Under the pieces are notes generated by a model. The model made no database searches. It had not been told where the DNA came from and was given only the letters and a program-made list of their open reading frames with translations. 15,515 bases of DNA from Candidatus Firestoneibacteriota bacterium (GTDB taxonomy: Bacteria > Oederibacteriota > JAAXVQ01 > JAUVAV01): assembly GCA_030635415.1 (NCBI GenBank), contig DAOVYW010000032.1, positions 1-15,515 of the forward strand, given 5' to 3'. This document shows positions 8,132-15,515 of this stretch, one piece after another (within the stretch, counting starts at the first letter, position 1; every line of letters begins with the position of its first letter). The position numbers were made by a program, and so were the translations under genes.

Positions 8132-8162
8132 ATTGAAACATCCGGAAGGTAAAAAGGAGAGG

Positions 8163-9059
8163 TCAGGCTGCCAGGCAGGCAGCCGCGATAGCATAAAAAC
8201 GGTTGTTCAGGGTATCGGCTCGGGAATTTAATACCATAGGCACCTTGGCTCCTACGGCCACTCCGGCCAGGGGTGCATCCGCCAGAAAAGTCTGGGATTT
8301 AGAGAAAATATTCCCGGCCTCTATGTTAGGCACCAATAGTATATCCGCATCGCCTTGCACTGGTCCGCCAACCTTTTTTTCCCGGCATACCCAAGGCGAG
8401 AGCGCATCATCCAGGGCCAGCGGACCGGCTACCTGCCCGTCAACAATTAGCCCCTGCTCAGCCATAACTGCAAGTTGCGCGGCCTCTACAGTGGCCGGCA
8501 TCTTCTCACTCACATATTCCACGGCTGCTAAAACAGCCGCCTTGGGATTGGTATATCCCAGGCCGCGCACGAAATTAATGGCGTTTTGCAGAATCCAACG
8601 TTTACGCTCCAGATCCGGCAAAATATTTATCGCTGAATCAGTAACAAAAAGCAGGCGGCCGCACACCCGGCTTTCCAGAATAAAGATATGCGAGATCGGT
8701 CTTTCCGTACGCAGCCCGTAAGTTTTATCTAAGAGCGCGCTGACAATGGTACTGGTTTTCAGATTCCCCTTCATCAGTACTTGCGCTCGTCCCTCGGCAA
8801 TAGATTTAACCGCCTCCTGGGCCGCGGTTTTTTCGTCCTTTACATCAATCATCTGCTTTATAGGAAAATTCAGATTTAGTTCCGCCCGTATACTCTCGAT
8901 TTTTTTTTGGTCACCGGCCAGAACCACTTCAGCGATCCCTTCCCGCCAGGCCCGGTCCAGTGCCTGGAGAATCTCCCTGGTCTCAGGTACTGCCACGGCC
9001 AACGCTTTAGTAGGAGCTGCTTTAGCCCGGTCTACCAGTTCTTGGAAATTTTTAAACAT
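8163..9059 (-). CDS. ptb: Phosphate butyryltransferase (phosphate acyltransferase)
   Basis: This soluble cytoplasmic enzyme transfers an acyl group (butyryl or a related short or branched chain) between CoA and phosphate. At 298 residues it has the usual length for Ptb and is shorter than typical acetyl-specific Pta. Visible signatures are LMKGNLKT (95-102), VTDSAINILP (139-148), GPLALDDA (212-219), GDADILLVPNIEAGN (236-250) and SRAD (279-282), the last three typical of Ptb/Pta. The start ATG at 9057-9059 overlaps the aroK stop by 8 bases. It has a good ribosome site, GGAGG at 9069-9073, nine bases upstream. No butyrate or acetate kinase gene is next to it in this window, which is unlike the common ptb-buk pair. 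Exact acyl specificity cannot be read from the sequence. Confidence 0.88.
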   Translation of the reverse strand: MFKNFQELVDRAKAAPTKALAVAVPETREILQALDRAWREGIAEVVLAGDQKKIESIRAELNLNFPIKQMIDVKDEKTAAQEAVKSIAEGRAQVLMKGNLKTSTIVSALLDKTYGLRTERPISHIFILESRVCGRLLFVTDSAINILPDLERKRWILQNAINFVRGLGYTNPKAAVLAAVEYVSEKMPATVEAAQLAVMAEQGLIVDGQVAGPLALDDALSPWVCREKKVGGPVQGDADILLVPNIEAGNIFSKSQTFLADAPLAGVAVGAKVPMVLNSRADTLNNRFYAIAAACLAA

Positions 9060-9585
9060 TTATTGAACCCTCCATATTAAACCTAGCCAATATTTGGTCC
9101 GCGATTTCGGCCGGGGTGCGTTGGTTGGTATCACATAACCAATCCGCCTTGGCATATGCCTCCTGCCGTTCCTGTAACAGCTTATAAATCCTGCCGCGCA
9201 CTTCCTCCGGTGTTCCAGCCAGAAGGGGCCGGTCTACAGCGGTTCCAACCCGCTGCCGGATAACTTCCGGATCAGCCGTAAGACAGATTACCCAGCCAAG
9301 GTTTCGTAATAAAGACCAATTGTTTTCGGCCAACACAATACCCCCACCCGTGGAAATCACGCGAGGCGCCATATTATCGGTCATTAAAGCTTCCAACATG
9401 CCGGTTTCCATGACCCGAAAAACCGGTTCACCGTCCTCGGAAAAAATACGGGAAATACTTTTTCCGGCGCGGGTTATTATAAGATCATCAGTATCGAGCA
9501 TATCCCACTTAAGCCGGGAAGCCAGTTCCCGGCCTACCACGGTCTTTCCCGTGCCCATGAAACCAACCAGGATAAGCCCCTTCAT
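9052..9585 (-). CDS. aroK: Shikimate kinase
   Basis: It phosphorylates shikimate at the 3-hydroxyl with ATP, the fifth step of chorismate synthesis, in the cytoplasm. The 177-residue protein has a Walker A loop GFMGTGKT (8-15), the substrate and Mg site DTDD (31-34), F-R57-x-x-E60, the GGG substrate loop (80-82), lid arginine in DRPLL (R119) and the late R140. These match the conserved Asp/Arg/Gly positions of the family, and the length is normal. I start at the ATG at 9583-9585 because it overlaps the aroC stop as ATGA. A longer frame beginning at a TTG (9618) would overlap aroC by 37 bases and would add residues before the first strand that the family does not need. The overlap suggests translation coupled to aroC. 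Confidence 0.93.
   Translation of the reverse strand: MKGLILVGFMGTGKTVVGRELASRLKWDMLDTDDLIITRAGKSISRIFSEDGEPVFRVMETGMLEALMTDNMAPRVISTGGGIVLAENNWSLLRNLGWVICLTADPEVIRQRVGTAVDRPLLAGTPEEVRGRIYKLLQERQEAYAKADWLCDTNQRTPAEIADQILARFNMEGSINV
9069..9073 (-). promoter_or_regulatory. Ribosome binding site of ptb
   Basis: GGAGG on the minus strand lies nine bases before the ATG, inside the 3' end of aroK. It supports the overlapping start and allows strong independent translation of this gene. Confidence 0.7.
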
Positions 9586-10745
9586 CTTTTGGAGTATCGG
9601 CGCAAACAGTTCTTCCAATTATTCCGCATTTCAGCCAGCGAGTCACCGCCGAACTTCTCCTGCCAAACTTTAACTAATTCGATCGCCATTACAGCTTCGC
9701 CTACCACAGCGGCCGCCGGAACCGCGCATACATCCGAGCGTTCATATCCGGCCTTCAGCACGCGCTTGGTTTGCATATCTACTGAAGACAGGGGATGGAG
9801 CAGGCTCGCAATCGGCTTCATGGCCGCGCGAACCAGCAGCGGCTCCCCGGTGCTCATACCGCCTTCCAAACCGCCTGCATGATTGGTTCTGCGTCCATAT
9901 TTGCCGTTCCGGCTATAGGTGATAATATCATGCACTTCCGAGCCCGGCTTTCCGGCCCCGGCAAATCCCAGACCGAATTCCACCCCTTTAATTGCGGGAA
10001 TACTCATTATTGCGCCGGCCAGGCGCATATCCAGGCGGCGGTCCCATTGTACATGGCTCCCCAAACCCGGAGGTAATCCCCATGCGGAAAGCGCAAAGAT
10101 CCCGCCTAAAGTATCTCCGGCTTTTGCCGCCTGGTCTATAACTCTACGCATCGCCGGAGCCGCAACTTTATCCGGACAACGCACATCTGATTTTTCCGCC
10201 TGCCTGGTCAAACGGTCCGGATTTTCCAGACGAAACCTGGCCTGTATGCCTCCAATAGCTTCCACCCATGAACCGATTTGGATATCAAAAATTCCCAGCA
10301 GTATCTTGGCTACTGCGCCTGCTGCTACACGAACCGCGGTCTCCCGGGCCGAGGCACGCTCCAGAATATCCCGTAAGTCCTGCCGGTCATATTTCAACGC
10401 GCCTACCAGGTCCGCATGCCCGGGACGGGGACGTTGGAGTCTCTGAATCTTGATCCCGGCCGCGAGCTTTTCCAGGGCCATGGTTGCTTGCCAATTTTTC
10501 CAGTCCCGATTAGATATGGTCAGACAAAGCGGCGAGCCCAGCGTTTCTCCATGCCGAAGACCGGAACTAATCACAATCTGATCATTCTCAATCCGCATGC
10601 GGGCGCCGCGTCCGTAACCTTTTTGACGCCGCGCCAGTTCATAGTTTATCCGGCTCACTTCCAGCGGCAAACCGGCCGGCAAACCTTCAATAATGACCGT
10701 TAAACAAGGGCCGTGAGATTCACCAGCCGTAAGAAATCGAAACAT
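9582..10745 (-). CDS. aroC: Chorismate synthase
   Basis: It converts 5-enolpyruvylshikimate-3-phosphate to chorismate using reduced FMN, the last step of the shikimate pathway. All three family signatures are present: GESHG (8-12), RPGHADL-x-GALKY (107-119) and ERASARETA-x-RVAAGA (129-144). The C-terminal half contains NHAGGLEGGMSTGEP and a late SSVDMQT region, as expected. The 387-residue length fits the family. The ATG lies 8 bases after the pilQ stop, with GGAG at 10757-10760 in the end of pilQ as the likely ribosome site. Its stop overlaps the aroK start. The position between pilQ and aroK places it in the pilus operon. Confidence 0.95.
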   Translation of the reverse strand: MFRFLTAGESHGPCLTVIIEGLPAGLPLEVSRINYELARRQKGYGRGARMRIENDQIVISSGLRHGETLGSPLCLTISNRDWKNWQATMALEKLAAGIKIQRLQRPRPGHADLVGALKYDRQDLRDILERASARETAVRVAAGAVAKILLGIFDIQIGSWVEAIGGIQARFRLENPDRLTRQAEKSDVRCPDKVAAPAMRRVIDQAAKAGDTLGGIFALSAWGLPPGLGSHVQWDRRLDMRLAGAIMSIPAIKGVEFGLGFAGAGKPGSEVHDIITYSRNGKYGRRTNHAGGLEGGMSTGEPLLVRAAMKPIASLLHPLSSVDMQTKRVLKAGYERSDVCAVPAAAVVGEAVMAIELVKVWQEKFGGDSLAEMRNNWKNCLRRYSKR

Positions 10746-10753
10746 ACTTCCGT

Positions 10754-13015
10754 TTACTCCAAAATATGAGGCGTTAGAAAAACCACCAGCTCAATTTTTT
10801 CCTTGATCTTCACCCTGCTCTTAAAAAGCAATCCCAGCAGAGGAATATCTCCGAGCAGCGGCACTTTTGATTCCTTGATGTATTCTTCATCCCGCACCAT
10901 GCCGCCGATAGCTATGGTTTCTCCATCTTTAACCAGCATCTGAGTCGTAGCAGAGCGCGAAGAGGTAATCGGCGGCGCTCCTTCCTTCACTATCGTGGTA
11001 ACCTCCAGAACCAGCGGGTTCAAAAGCACTTGACGATCCTTGGTAATCTGGGGGGTTACGGTCAGAGTAATCGGCAGCTCCAGGTATTCTATCACGTTAG
11101 AAACCACCCCGTTACTGACCATACTGGTCTGATAGGGTATATTCTTGCTGGCCTTCAATGTGGCGGTTTGATTGTTGAGGGTGGCCACCCGGGGATTAGA
11201 AATGGTATTGGCCGCACCTTTGGCTTCCAGCATGGATATCGTAGCATTTAAATCCACCCCGGATTTGAGCATTCCCAAGGTGATTGTGGCCACTGCCCTC
11301 ACAGCCTCGGGAATTGAGGTAACCGTGAATTGGGGGTCAATGGCGGGATCAGTGGAAGTGACATCCCAGCTGATACCGAGTTCCTGCTTATTGGATCTTG
11401 AAATCTCCACAATCCGAGCCTCAATCATAACCTGTTGCGCCTTGGTATCCAGGCGGCTAATCATATCGGAAATCCGGGGCATATTTCCGGAAAGATCGGT
11501 AACCACTAAAGCATTCCCCTGCTCATTTTTTTCTACGGATCCCAGTGATGAGAGACTGGCCTTGATCATAGGGATTATTTTTTGGGGCTGAATATAACTC
11601 AAATCATAAGTCCGGGTGATCAAACGCCGCTGGACATCCATATCCCGCATGATATTCCTAATCCTGATCATATCGCTGGGAATAGCTGAAACAATCACGC
11701 GGTTATTATGAGTATCGATCTGCACTTTGCCCTTGGAGCCTTCGGTGAAAGCCTCGGTAATTGTTTCCTGGATATTTGAATTCTTTACATCCAAATTCTT
11801 CATGGTGAAAACCTTGGTCTTGGTGGCAAATTCCGAGGCTGATCCCACACGTAGAATGTTCCGGCTGATAGTGTAAGCCAGCTGGCGCGGACGTAAAATA
11901 AAATCCAGCACGTTCTCAAAGACCTGTTGGTTAATTGTTATAGTCACCATTCCCTGAACGCCGGTTACCCCTTCAGCACTGGGAGAGAGCACCAGATCAA
12001 AGCCCGCCTCATGCGCCAAGGCGCGTAAAACCGCGGCTAGATCCGCATTCTGAAAATCCACCGACATCAGAGACCGCAAATTACCCCGTCGGCCGGCGCC
12101 CCGGGCAATAGTGCCTGGGTTGTCAAATTCAATTACGATCTGGTTCTGGTCCCGAAACAGCATGTATGGACTATTCCGTATCATCTGAACAGCCACCTTG
12201 ACGATTGATTCTCCCGCTTCCTGCTGTTGATAGGCATTTACTTTTTTAACCGGTCCCTGCGGCAACCCGGACAGAGGCCCCCTCCAGGAAAGCGACGCCC
12301 CATGAATATAAAGTGATAGCCGGTGTCCCTTTTTAGTTCGCTCCACACGATAACGGACCTGGCCGTCGGTAGTAACCGTTAGCCGGGTTTTTTCTCCCAG
12401 ATTTTCTGCGGCTATATCCACTACCTGATAATCGTTTCCCTCCGGAATTTGAGGCTCGGGTAAAGCTGCTGGTTCGTAGACGGTTTGCGGCACGGGTTTT
12501 TCCGTTCGGCGGGGGGAATACGGCACCGGCGCAGAAACAGAAGACGCGGAAATATTCTCCGGCATAAGGTTAATGCCCTGAGCGTGACTCCGTCGTTCCC
12601 ATTCCACCGCCTCGGTTAAATCCAGTACTATCCAAACCTCCTCGTCATGCTGAGCGGCCCGCACGCGGATCAGAGGCGGTTGATTCACCTCCAAGGTTGT
12701 AGGTTTCCATGTCAACAGTGCCCCATGTACTTTCAAAAGCATACGATGTGGCTGGTCCAGGTAATGGATGGAACTCCCGACTTTTCCAGTAGTGATTATC
12801 TTTACCTGTAGTTTATGATCAACTGTCTCCATCTCAACCCCGGTCAGTTTTTCCTGCCCGGCCGACAACCATTCGTCTGGAGCGGTATCCTCCGCTTGAC
12901 TTTGCGCCTCGGCCAATTGCCGGCTGCCGGTTCCCAACCAACCAAGCATCATGCTCAAAATCCCCAACAGCAAAGCCGGTGTAAACAGCAACCCCCACTC
13001 TTTTCGCTTTTTCAT
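10754..13015 (-). CDS. pilQ: Type IV pilus secretin PilQ
   Basis: This outer-membrane ring is the pore through which the pilus passes. The 753-residue protein starts with a basic stretch and a Sec signal helix (about 8-28). Two AMIN-type beta domains, which bind peptidoglycan in this family, lie at about 58-140 and 197-300. The secretin N0/STN domain begins near LMSVDFQNADLAAVLRALA (about 318-395), followed by N1-type domains to about 540. The C-terminal secretin barrel contains the signature VPLLGDIPLLGLLFKS (718-733). No lipoprotein cysteine is seen after the signal helix. It is downstream of pilP after a 185-base gap, and aroC follows 8 bases after its stop. The purine-rich AAAGGAG at 13029-13035 is 13 bases from the ATG, longer than usual. 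Confidence 0.95.
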   Translation of the reverse strand: MKKRKEWGLLFTPALLLGILSMMLGWLGTGSRQLAEAQSQAEDTAPDEWLSAGQEKLTGVEMETVDHKLQVKIITTGKVGSSIHYLDQPHRMLLKVHGALLTWKPTTLEVNQPPLIRVRAAQHDEEVWIVLDLTEAVEWERRSHAQGINLMPENISASSVSAPVPYSPRRTEKPVPQTVYEPAALPEPQIPEGNDYQVVDIAAENLGEKTRLTVTTDGQVRYRVERTKKGHRLSLYIHGASLSWRGPLSGLPQGPVKKVNAYQQQEAGESIVKVAVQMIRNSPYMLFRDQNQIVIEFDNPGTIARGAGRRGNLRSLMSVDFQNADLAAVLRALAHEAGFDLVLSPSAEGVTGVQGMVTITINQQVFENVLDFILRPRQLAYTISRNILRVGSASEFATKTKVFTMKNLDVKNSNIQETITEAFTEGSKGKVQIDTHNNRVIVSAIPSDMIRIRNIMRDMDVQRRLITRTYDLSYIQPQKIIPMIKASLSSLGSVEKNEQGNALVVTDLSGNMPRISDMISRLDTKAQQVMIEARIVEISRSNKQELGISWDVTSTDPAIDPQFTVTSIPEAVRAVATITLGMLKSGVDLNATISMLEAKGAANTISNPRVATLNNQTATLKASKNIPYQTSMVSNGVVSNVIEYLELPITLTVTPQITKDRQVLLNPLVLEVTTIVKEGAPPITSSRSATTQMLVKDGETIAIGGMVRDEEYIKESKVPLLGDIPLLGLLFKSRVKIKEKIELVVFLTPHILE

Positions 13016-13026
13016 GTGCGGGTCAT
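13012..13026 (-). CDS. Possible four-codon leader frame overlapping the pilQ start
   Basis: ATG at 13024-13026 opens a frame of four codons (M-T-R-T) whose TGA at 13012-13014 overlaps the pilQ ATG as ATGA. The AAAGGAG ribosome site at 13029-13035 is only two bases from this ATG and 13 from the pilQ ATG, so neither spacing is ideal. It may be chance, or it may allow re-initiation at pilQ. Confidence 0.2.
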   Translation of the reverse strand: MTRT

Positions 13027-13058
13027 CACTCCTTTCCGGTCTTTTTAATTTTTACTTT

Positions 13059-13071
13059 CCGGCCATGCCGG
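13059..13071. promoter_or_regulatory. Short hairpin CCGGC-CAT-GCCGG in the pilQ leader
   Basis: Five-base arms enclose a three-base loop. On the minus strand the hairpin is followed by A-rich rather than T-rich sequence, so it is not an intrinsic terminator for the pil operon. It could stabilise or partly mask the pilQ leader. Confidence 0.3.
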
Positions 13072-13174
13072 TACTTTTTCCAAATAATTCCTGCTGCTAT
13101 ATCATCATTCCGGCATAATTTTAGCCCGGGGCTTCTGCCGGTCTGACGAGCTCAAGTCGCTCTTCCGCAACAGG

Positions 13175-13186
13175 AACTAATTAGTT
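13175..13186. promoter_or_regulatory. 12-base perfect palindrome AACTAATTAGTT
   Basis: AACTAATTAGTT reads identically on both strands. It lies 14 bases after the pilP stop in the pilP-pilQ spacer. The size and symmetry suit a dimeric regulator site, but no known consensus was matched. Confidence 0.3.
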
Positions 13187-13200
13187 GTGGAAAAACGGGG

Positions 13201-13626
13201 TTAATCCAACCGAAAGATAATTTCCCGGTCGCCCTGCTTTAAAACCACTTTCTGGGGATTGCTGATTTCACCAATTATTCCTGGAACCGGTTGAAAATTT
13301 TCCCGGTACAGCCGGTCGCCCTTGAGTAAATAACCGAATTTTGGCCCAATCCGGGAAGAAAATAACGCCATGGCCCGCCGAGGGTTTCTGATAATACCTG
13401 TCAGCTTCAGATTCTCGATATCCACTTGTTCCGTAACCTTATGCAGTTTCCCGGTCCACGGCTGAAGAAAGGGATCTCTTCTTCCCTCAATTTTATAAAC
13501 CGGTTGCGAACCTATCAGCAGAGCAGGTTTTTTCTCCCCGGCCTCCAAATCATAAATCAGACCTCCCAAGCCTATGAGTACGGATAAGATCATTATTCCC
13601 CAATGTGCCATCGGTTTGCGCTTCAC
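13201..13626 (-). CDS. pilP: Type IV pilus assembly protein PilP
   Basis: PilP is an inner-membrane-anchored periplasmic protein that links the PilNO complex to the secretin. The 141-residue product has one N-terminal hydrophobic helix (about 8-26), then Y-x-x-EGRRDPF (44-53), the typical PilP entry, and LKLTGI followed by a beta-rich domain with GYLLKGDRL. Its start codon is GTG at 13624-13626, overlapping the pilO stop as GTGA. An internal ATG (13609-13611, residue 6) is a possible alternative start, as the ribosome site before the GTG is weak. No lipobox cysteine is visible, unlike many PilP lipoproteins; a transmembrane anchor is inferred instead. Confidence 0.85.
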   Translation of the reverse strand: MKRKPMAHWGIMILSVLIGLGGLIYDLEAGEKKPALLIGSQPVYKIEGRRDPFLQPWTGKLHKVTEQVDIENLKLTGIIRNPRRAMALFSSRIGPKFGYLLKGDRLYRENFQPVPGIIGEISNPQKVVLKQGDREIIFRLD

Positions 13627-14228
13627 TCTTGGTCTTTCTCTTTCTTATCTATTTTTTTTGCCGCCTTTGCTTCCCGCTGATGAAGCAAACCGGCGTCAAA
13701 CACATATGTTACCAAGGTCAGTTCGGCCGTAATTGATACGGCTTTATCCGGTTTTTCTTTTCCGGTGATTTGCAGTTCCCGGGTATTAACCAGCCGTGGC
13801 AGCGCAGCCAATTGGCTTAAAAACAATCCCAACTGATGATAACCGCAGGTAAGCTCAATCCGAACCGGCTGTTCCGAGAACCCTTCCTTGGCCACTAAGG
13901 CCTGAGGGGCGAATTGAAATTCCCTGATGTTGCATTTGGTCGCGGCCCGCGTAACCGCCTTCAACAGAGCGGCTATGCGGGGACGGTCCGGTATGCGTTC
14001 CTGAAGGTGATACCATTCCAGTTTAACCTGGTCCGCCCGCTCCTTTAACTCATCGTACCGGGTCAACAATTCGCGCGCCGCTTTCAGTTCCTGCTGCTGA
14101 GTTTTTAACTCCCGGCGGCGTTCGTTTAAATTCTTGGCCAAGGGTGAATAAGCGCCTACTACATAGGCCGCCACTACGCCCATCACGGCTAATCCGGCCG
14201 CAAAATAAATATAAAGCCGGCGATTCAC
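13623..14228 (-). CDS. pilO: Type IV pilus inner-membrane protein PilO
   Basis: PilO pairs with PilN in the periplasm to form the alignment complex of the pilus machine. The 201-residue protein has a short cytoplasmic start, one transmembrane helix (about 8-27), a coiled coil rich in Glu, Arg and Leu (about 30-75), and a ferredoxin-like domain with the family-typical ELTCGYHQLGLFLSQLA stretch. The C-terminal tail is unusually basic and acidic (many Lys and Glu). Start is GTG at 14226-14228, overlapping the pilN stop as GTGA. GGGG lies seven bases before it and serves as ribosome site. Confidence 0.9.
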   Translation of the reverse strand: MNRRLYIYFAAGLAVMGVVAAYVVGAYSPLAKNLNERRRELKTQQQELKAARELLTRYDELKERADQVKLEWYHLQERIPDRPRIAALLKAVTRAATKCNIREFQFAPQALVAKEGFSEQPVRIELTCGYHQLGLFLSQLAALPRLVNTRELQITGKEKPDKAVSITAELTLVTYVFDAGLLHQREAKAAKKIDKKEKDQE

Positions 14229-14803
14229 AGTTTTTCCCCGGCTTGAAAATTCACTCCAACGGCATTCAGCGTTAGTTTAAACTGAACCTGGGATTGCTCC
14301 TGGTCTTTAACTTCGGTCAAAGATCCCAGTCCGATATCCGAAAATAGCGCGGATCTTTCCAAGGCCGTTAAAAAATCCGCCACGGTTATTTTATTATAAG
14401 CCCGCCCTTCCATGGCCAACTCCAATCCGGCGTCCGCTTTCCTCTGCGACTGCAACCGGGTCAGCCACATATCATCGCGAACCACGTTCGCCAATTCATC
14501 CAGTATGGAAATCCAGATGGTGTGCCGAATCATTAATTTTTCCAGCAAGACCCGGCTTTTCTGCGCCTGTTGCTCTTGCCCGATAATCTTCCGTAACTCT
14601 TGGACTCTCTCGGAAAACAGTTCTTCTGCGGAAGCAATCCTCTTCAACTTTGCCTCGATACGATGAGTTTGCACCATCAAACCCAGCACCAATAAAACCA
14701 ATACCAGCGTCCCGGCTGAACCGCCGATAAGCAGGTAGGTATATAATTTTATCATGCCCTTGGTTTTACGAATTTTCAAGGGAAGCAGATTTATTTTAAC
14801 CAC
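14225..14803 (-). CDS. pilN: Type IV pilus inner-membrane protein PilN
   Basis: PilN binds cytoplasmic PilM through its N-terminal INLLP motif, present here at residues 4-8. A transmembrane helix follows (about 20-45), then a coiled coil (about 46-90) and a periplasmic domain with W-x-x-ILDELA and MWLTRL and the closing ADFLTALERS-x-LFSDI segment. Length, 192 residues, is typical. The start is GTG at 14801-14803, three bases after the pilM stop. A GGAG at 14810-14813, six bases upstream, supports it. This is the first of three successive GTG-started genes. Confidence 0.92.
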   Translation of the reverse strand: MVKINLLPLKIRKTKGMIKLYTYLLIGGSAGTLVLVLLVLGLMVQTHRIEAKLKRIASAEELFSERVQELRKIIGQEQQAQKSRVLLEKLMIRHTIWISILDELANVVRDDMWLTRLQSQRKADAGLELAMEGRAYNKITVADFLTALERSALFSDIGLGSLTEVKDQEQSQVQFKLTLNAVGVNFQAGEKL

Positions 14804-14806
14804 GTT

Positions 14807-15515
14807 TCACTCCACTTGACGCATGGCGAGTCCCACTACCACATTAAACATCTGGGCTCGCGCCGTGATAAAACCGATGTCAAACTCCTTTTCCGGAATA
14901 CTGATATTTTGAAAGGGGTCATTCATCCCTACAACAAGGTTAAGTTTGTCCGCAAGATACTTTTCAATTTTTTTCAACCGGGATGTTCCACCGGAAAGCT
15001 GGATGCGGGAAATGGTTCCCCGGCGAATAGAACTCTCATAGTAATCAAAGGAACGCTGAATTTCCGCTACCAATTTATTTAACACCGGAGTAATGGCTTC
15101 ACCGATCCGGTTGGACTCGTTATCTTTGCCGGGCATTTCCATCTGCATAATATCTTCGGATTCGATTGGGACTTCACCCGCCCGGAATTTCAATTCCTCG
15201 GCTTGGATAAATGAAATCCCGAATTCCCTCTGAATCTCCCGGGTAAAATTATTTCCCGCCACCGCCACATCCCGGGTTAAATGGGAAACACCGTTTTCCA
15301 GGATATTAATAGTTGTCAACTTGGCGCCGATGTGAATCAGACTGATCGTCTCGCCCGCGGCCCGGCCAAAATTGTATTCAAAAGCGTTCCCCAGCGCAAA
15401 AGTATCCACATCGATCACAATCGGTGTCAAGCCGGCCCGCTTTAAAATATCCACATGCTGGTCAATGATATCCTCCTTGGCCGCAACCAGCAGAACCTCT
15501 ATCTTTCTCTGGCCC
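14807..15515 (-). CDS. pilM: Type IV pilus ATPase-like protein PilM, C-terminal part; N-terminus beyond right edge
   Basis: PilM is an actin/FtsA-like cytoplasmic protein that binds ATP and the PilN tail. The frame stays open to the right edge, so about 236 C-terminal residues are present. The upstream residues read KIEVLLVAAKEDIIDQHVDI, followed by AGLTPIVIDVDTFALGNAFE, both characteristic of PilM. The nucleotide-fold motifs IHIGAKLTTINI and LSGGTSRL are present. A GTG at 15452-15454 inside the frame is an internal valine, not the start. The gene stops three bases before pilN. Confidence 0.94.
   Translation of the reverse strand, partial: GQRKIEVLLVAAKEDIIDQHVDILKRAGLTPIVIDVDTFALGNAFEYNFGRAAGETISLIHIGAKLTTINILENGVSHLTRDVAVAGNNFTREIQREFGISFIQAEELKFRAGEVPIESEDIMQMEMPGKDNESNRIGEAITPVLNKLVAEIQRSFDYYESSIRRGTISRIQLSGGTSRLKKIEKYLADKLNLVVGMNDPFQNISIPEKEFDIGFITARAQMFNVVVGLAMRQVE

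Larger units (their letters stand above)
8041..8162 (-). other. 122-base intergenic spacer before the giant gene
   Basis: This AT-rich spacer lies between the stop codon of the phosphotransacylase gene and the ATG of the giant gene. It holds a weak promoter candidate and an inverted repeat (listed separately). I see no hairpin followed by a T-run on the minus strand, so no intrinsic terminator separates the giant gene from the operon upstream. Confidence 0.8.
13016..13200 (-). other. 185-base spacer between pilP and pilQ
   Basis: This is the only sizeable gap within an otherwise overlapping pil gene set. It contains a 12-base palindrome near the pilP end, a short G+C hairpin in its pilQ half, and a four-codon frame overlapping the pilQ ATG (each described separately). 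I found no clear promoter and no open frame of useful length in it. It may hold a promoter, an RNA processing site or a leader that sets the level of the secretin. Confidence 0.75.

Noticed and set aside
8163..9059. Acetyl-specific Pta
   Set aside because: Length near 300 and the GPLALDDA plus DADILLVPNIEAGN pattern fit Ptb better, although substrate specificity stays open.
9586..9618. Longer aroK beginning at TTG 9618
   Set aside because: It would overlap aroC by 37 bases and adds residues before the first beta strand; the ATG in the ATGA overlap fits the family length.
8203..11591. Plus-strand frames opposite ptb, aroK, aroC and pilQ
   Set aside because: They are antisense shadows of genes with clear family signatures and have low-complexity, Ser/Pro/Arg-rich translations.
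13059..13071. Hairpin after pilP as an intrinsic terminator
   Set aside because: On the coding strand it is followed by A-rich sequence rather than a T-run.
14807..15454. pilM as a complete 215-residue gene starting at 15454
   Set aside because: The start would be a GTG inside conserved PilM sequence, and the frame stays open with PilM-like residues to the window edge.

Overview
All genes here lie on the minus strand. From right to left (the direction of transcription) they read: pilM (cut by the right edge), pilN, pilO, pilP, a 185-base gap, pilQ, aroC, aroK, a phosphate butyryltransferase gene, a 122-base gap, and one giant gene that fills the left 8,040 bases and runs off the left edge. 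No RNA genes, mobile elements or CRISPR arrays were seen. The plus strand carries only chance open frames.

Organism: the PilQ secretin implies an outer membrane, so the host is Gram-negative. The giant N-terminal region, with its IQD-x-HCHE-x-x-Q motif followed by VEGA and a later YFM-x-x-G-x-ITG stretch, resembles what I recall of large uncharacterised proteins in Omnitrophota (former OP3). That assignment is from memory and was not tested. Secretin or AroC phylogeny would settle it.

Region 8163-15515 is a tightly packed operon. PilM, PilN, PilO and PilP form the inner-membrane alignment complex of the type IV pilus (or a related secretion system), and PilQ is the outer-membrane pore. Three consecutive genes (pilN, pilO, pilP) begin with GTG, and two of the junctions are 4-base GTGA overlaps. 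Shikimate-pathway genes follow directly: chorismate synthase, then shikimate kinase through an ATGA overlap. An acyl-phosphate-forming phosphotransacylase comes next through an 8-base overlap. The pilQ-to-aroK neighbourhood is familiar from gammaproteobacteria, where aroK-aroB follows pilMNOPQ; here aroC sits between.

Region 1-8040 is one uninterrupted reading frame of at least 2,680 codons. I read every in-frame triplet and found no stop. The predicted protein has, in order: a positively charged N-terminus and signal-anchor helix; a TIKI/TraB/EreA/ChaN-like domain; a second hydrophobic segment; four tandem SIS (phosphosugar isomerase/binding) modules, of which the third has lost its motif; a large polytopic membrane module carrying what may be a dead metalloprotease motif; and a charged C-terminal region of about 135-150-residue repeats continuing past the edge. 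Charge distribution suggests the first domain is outside and the SIS modules are in the cytoplasm. This combination is the candidate undescribed system in the window; its function is unknown.
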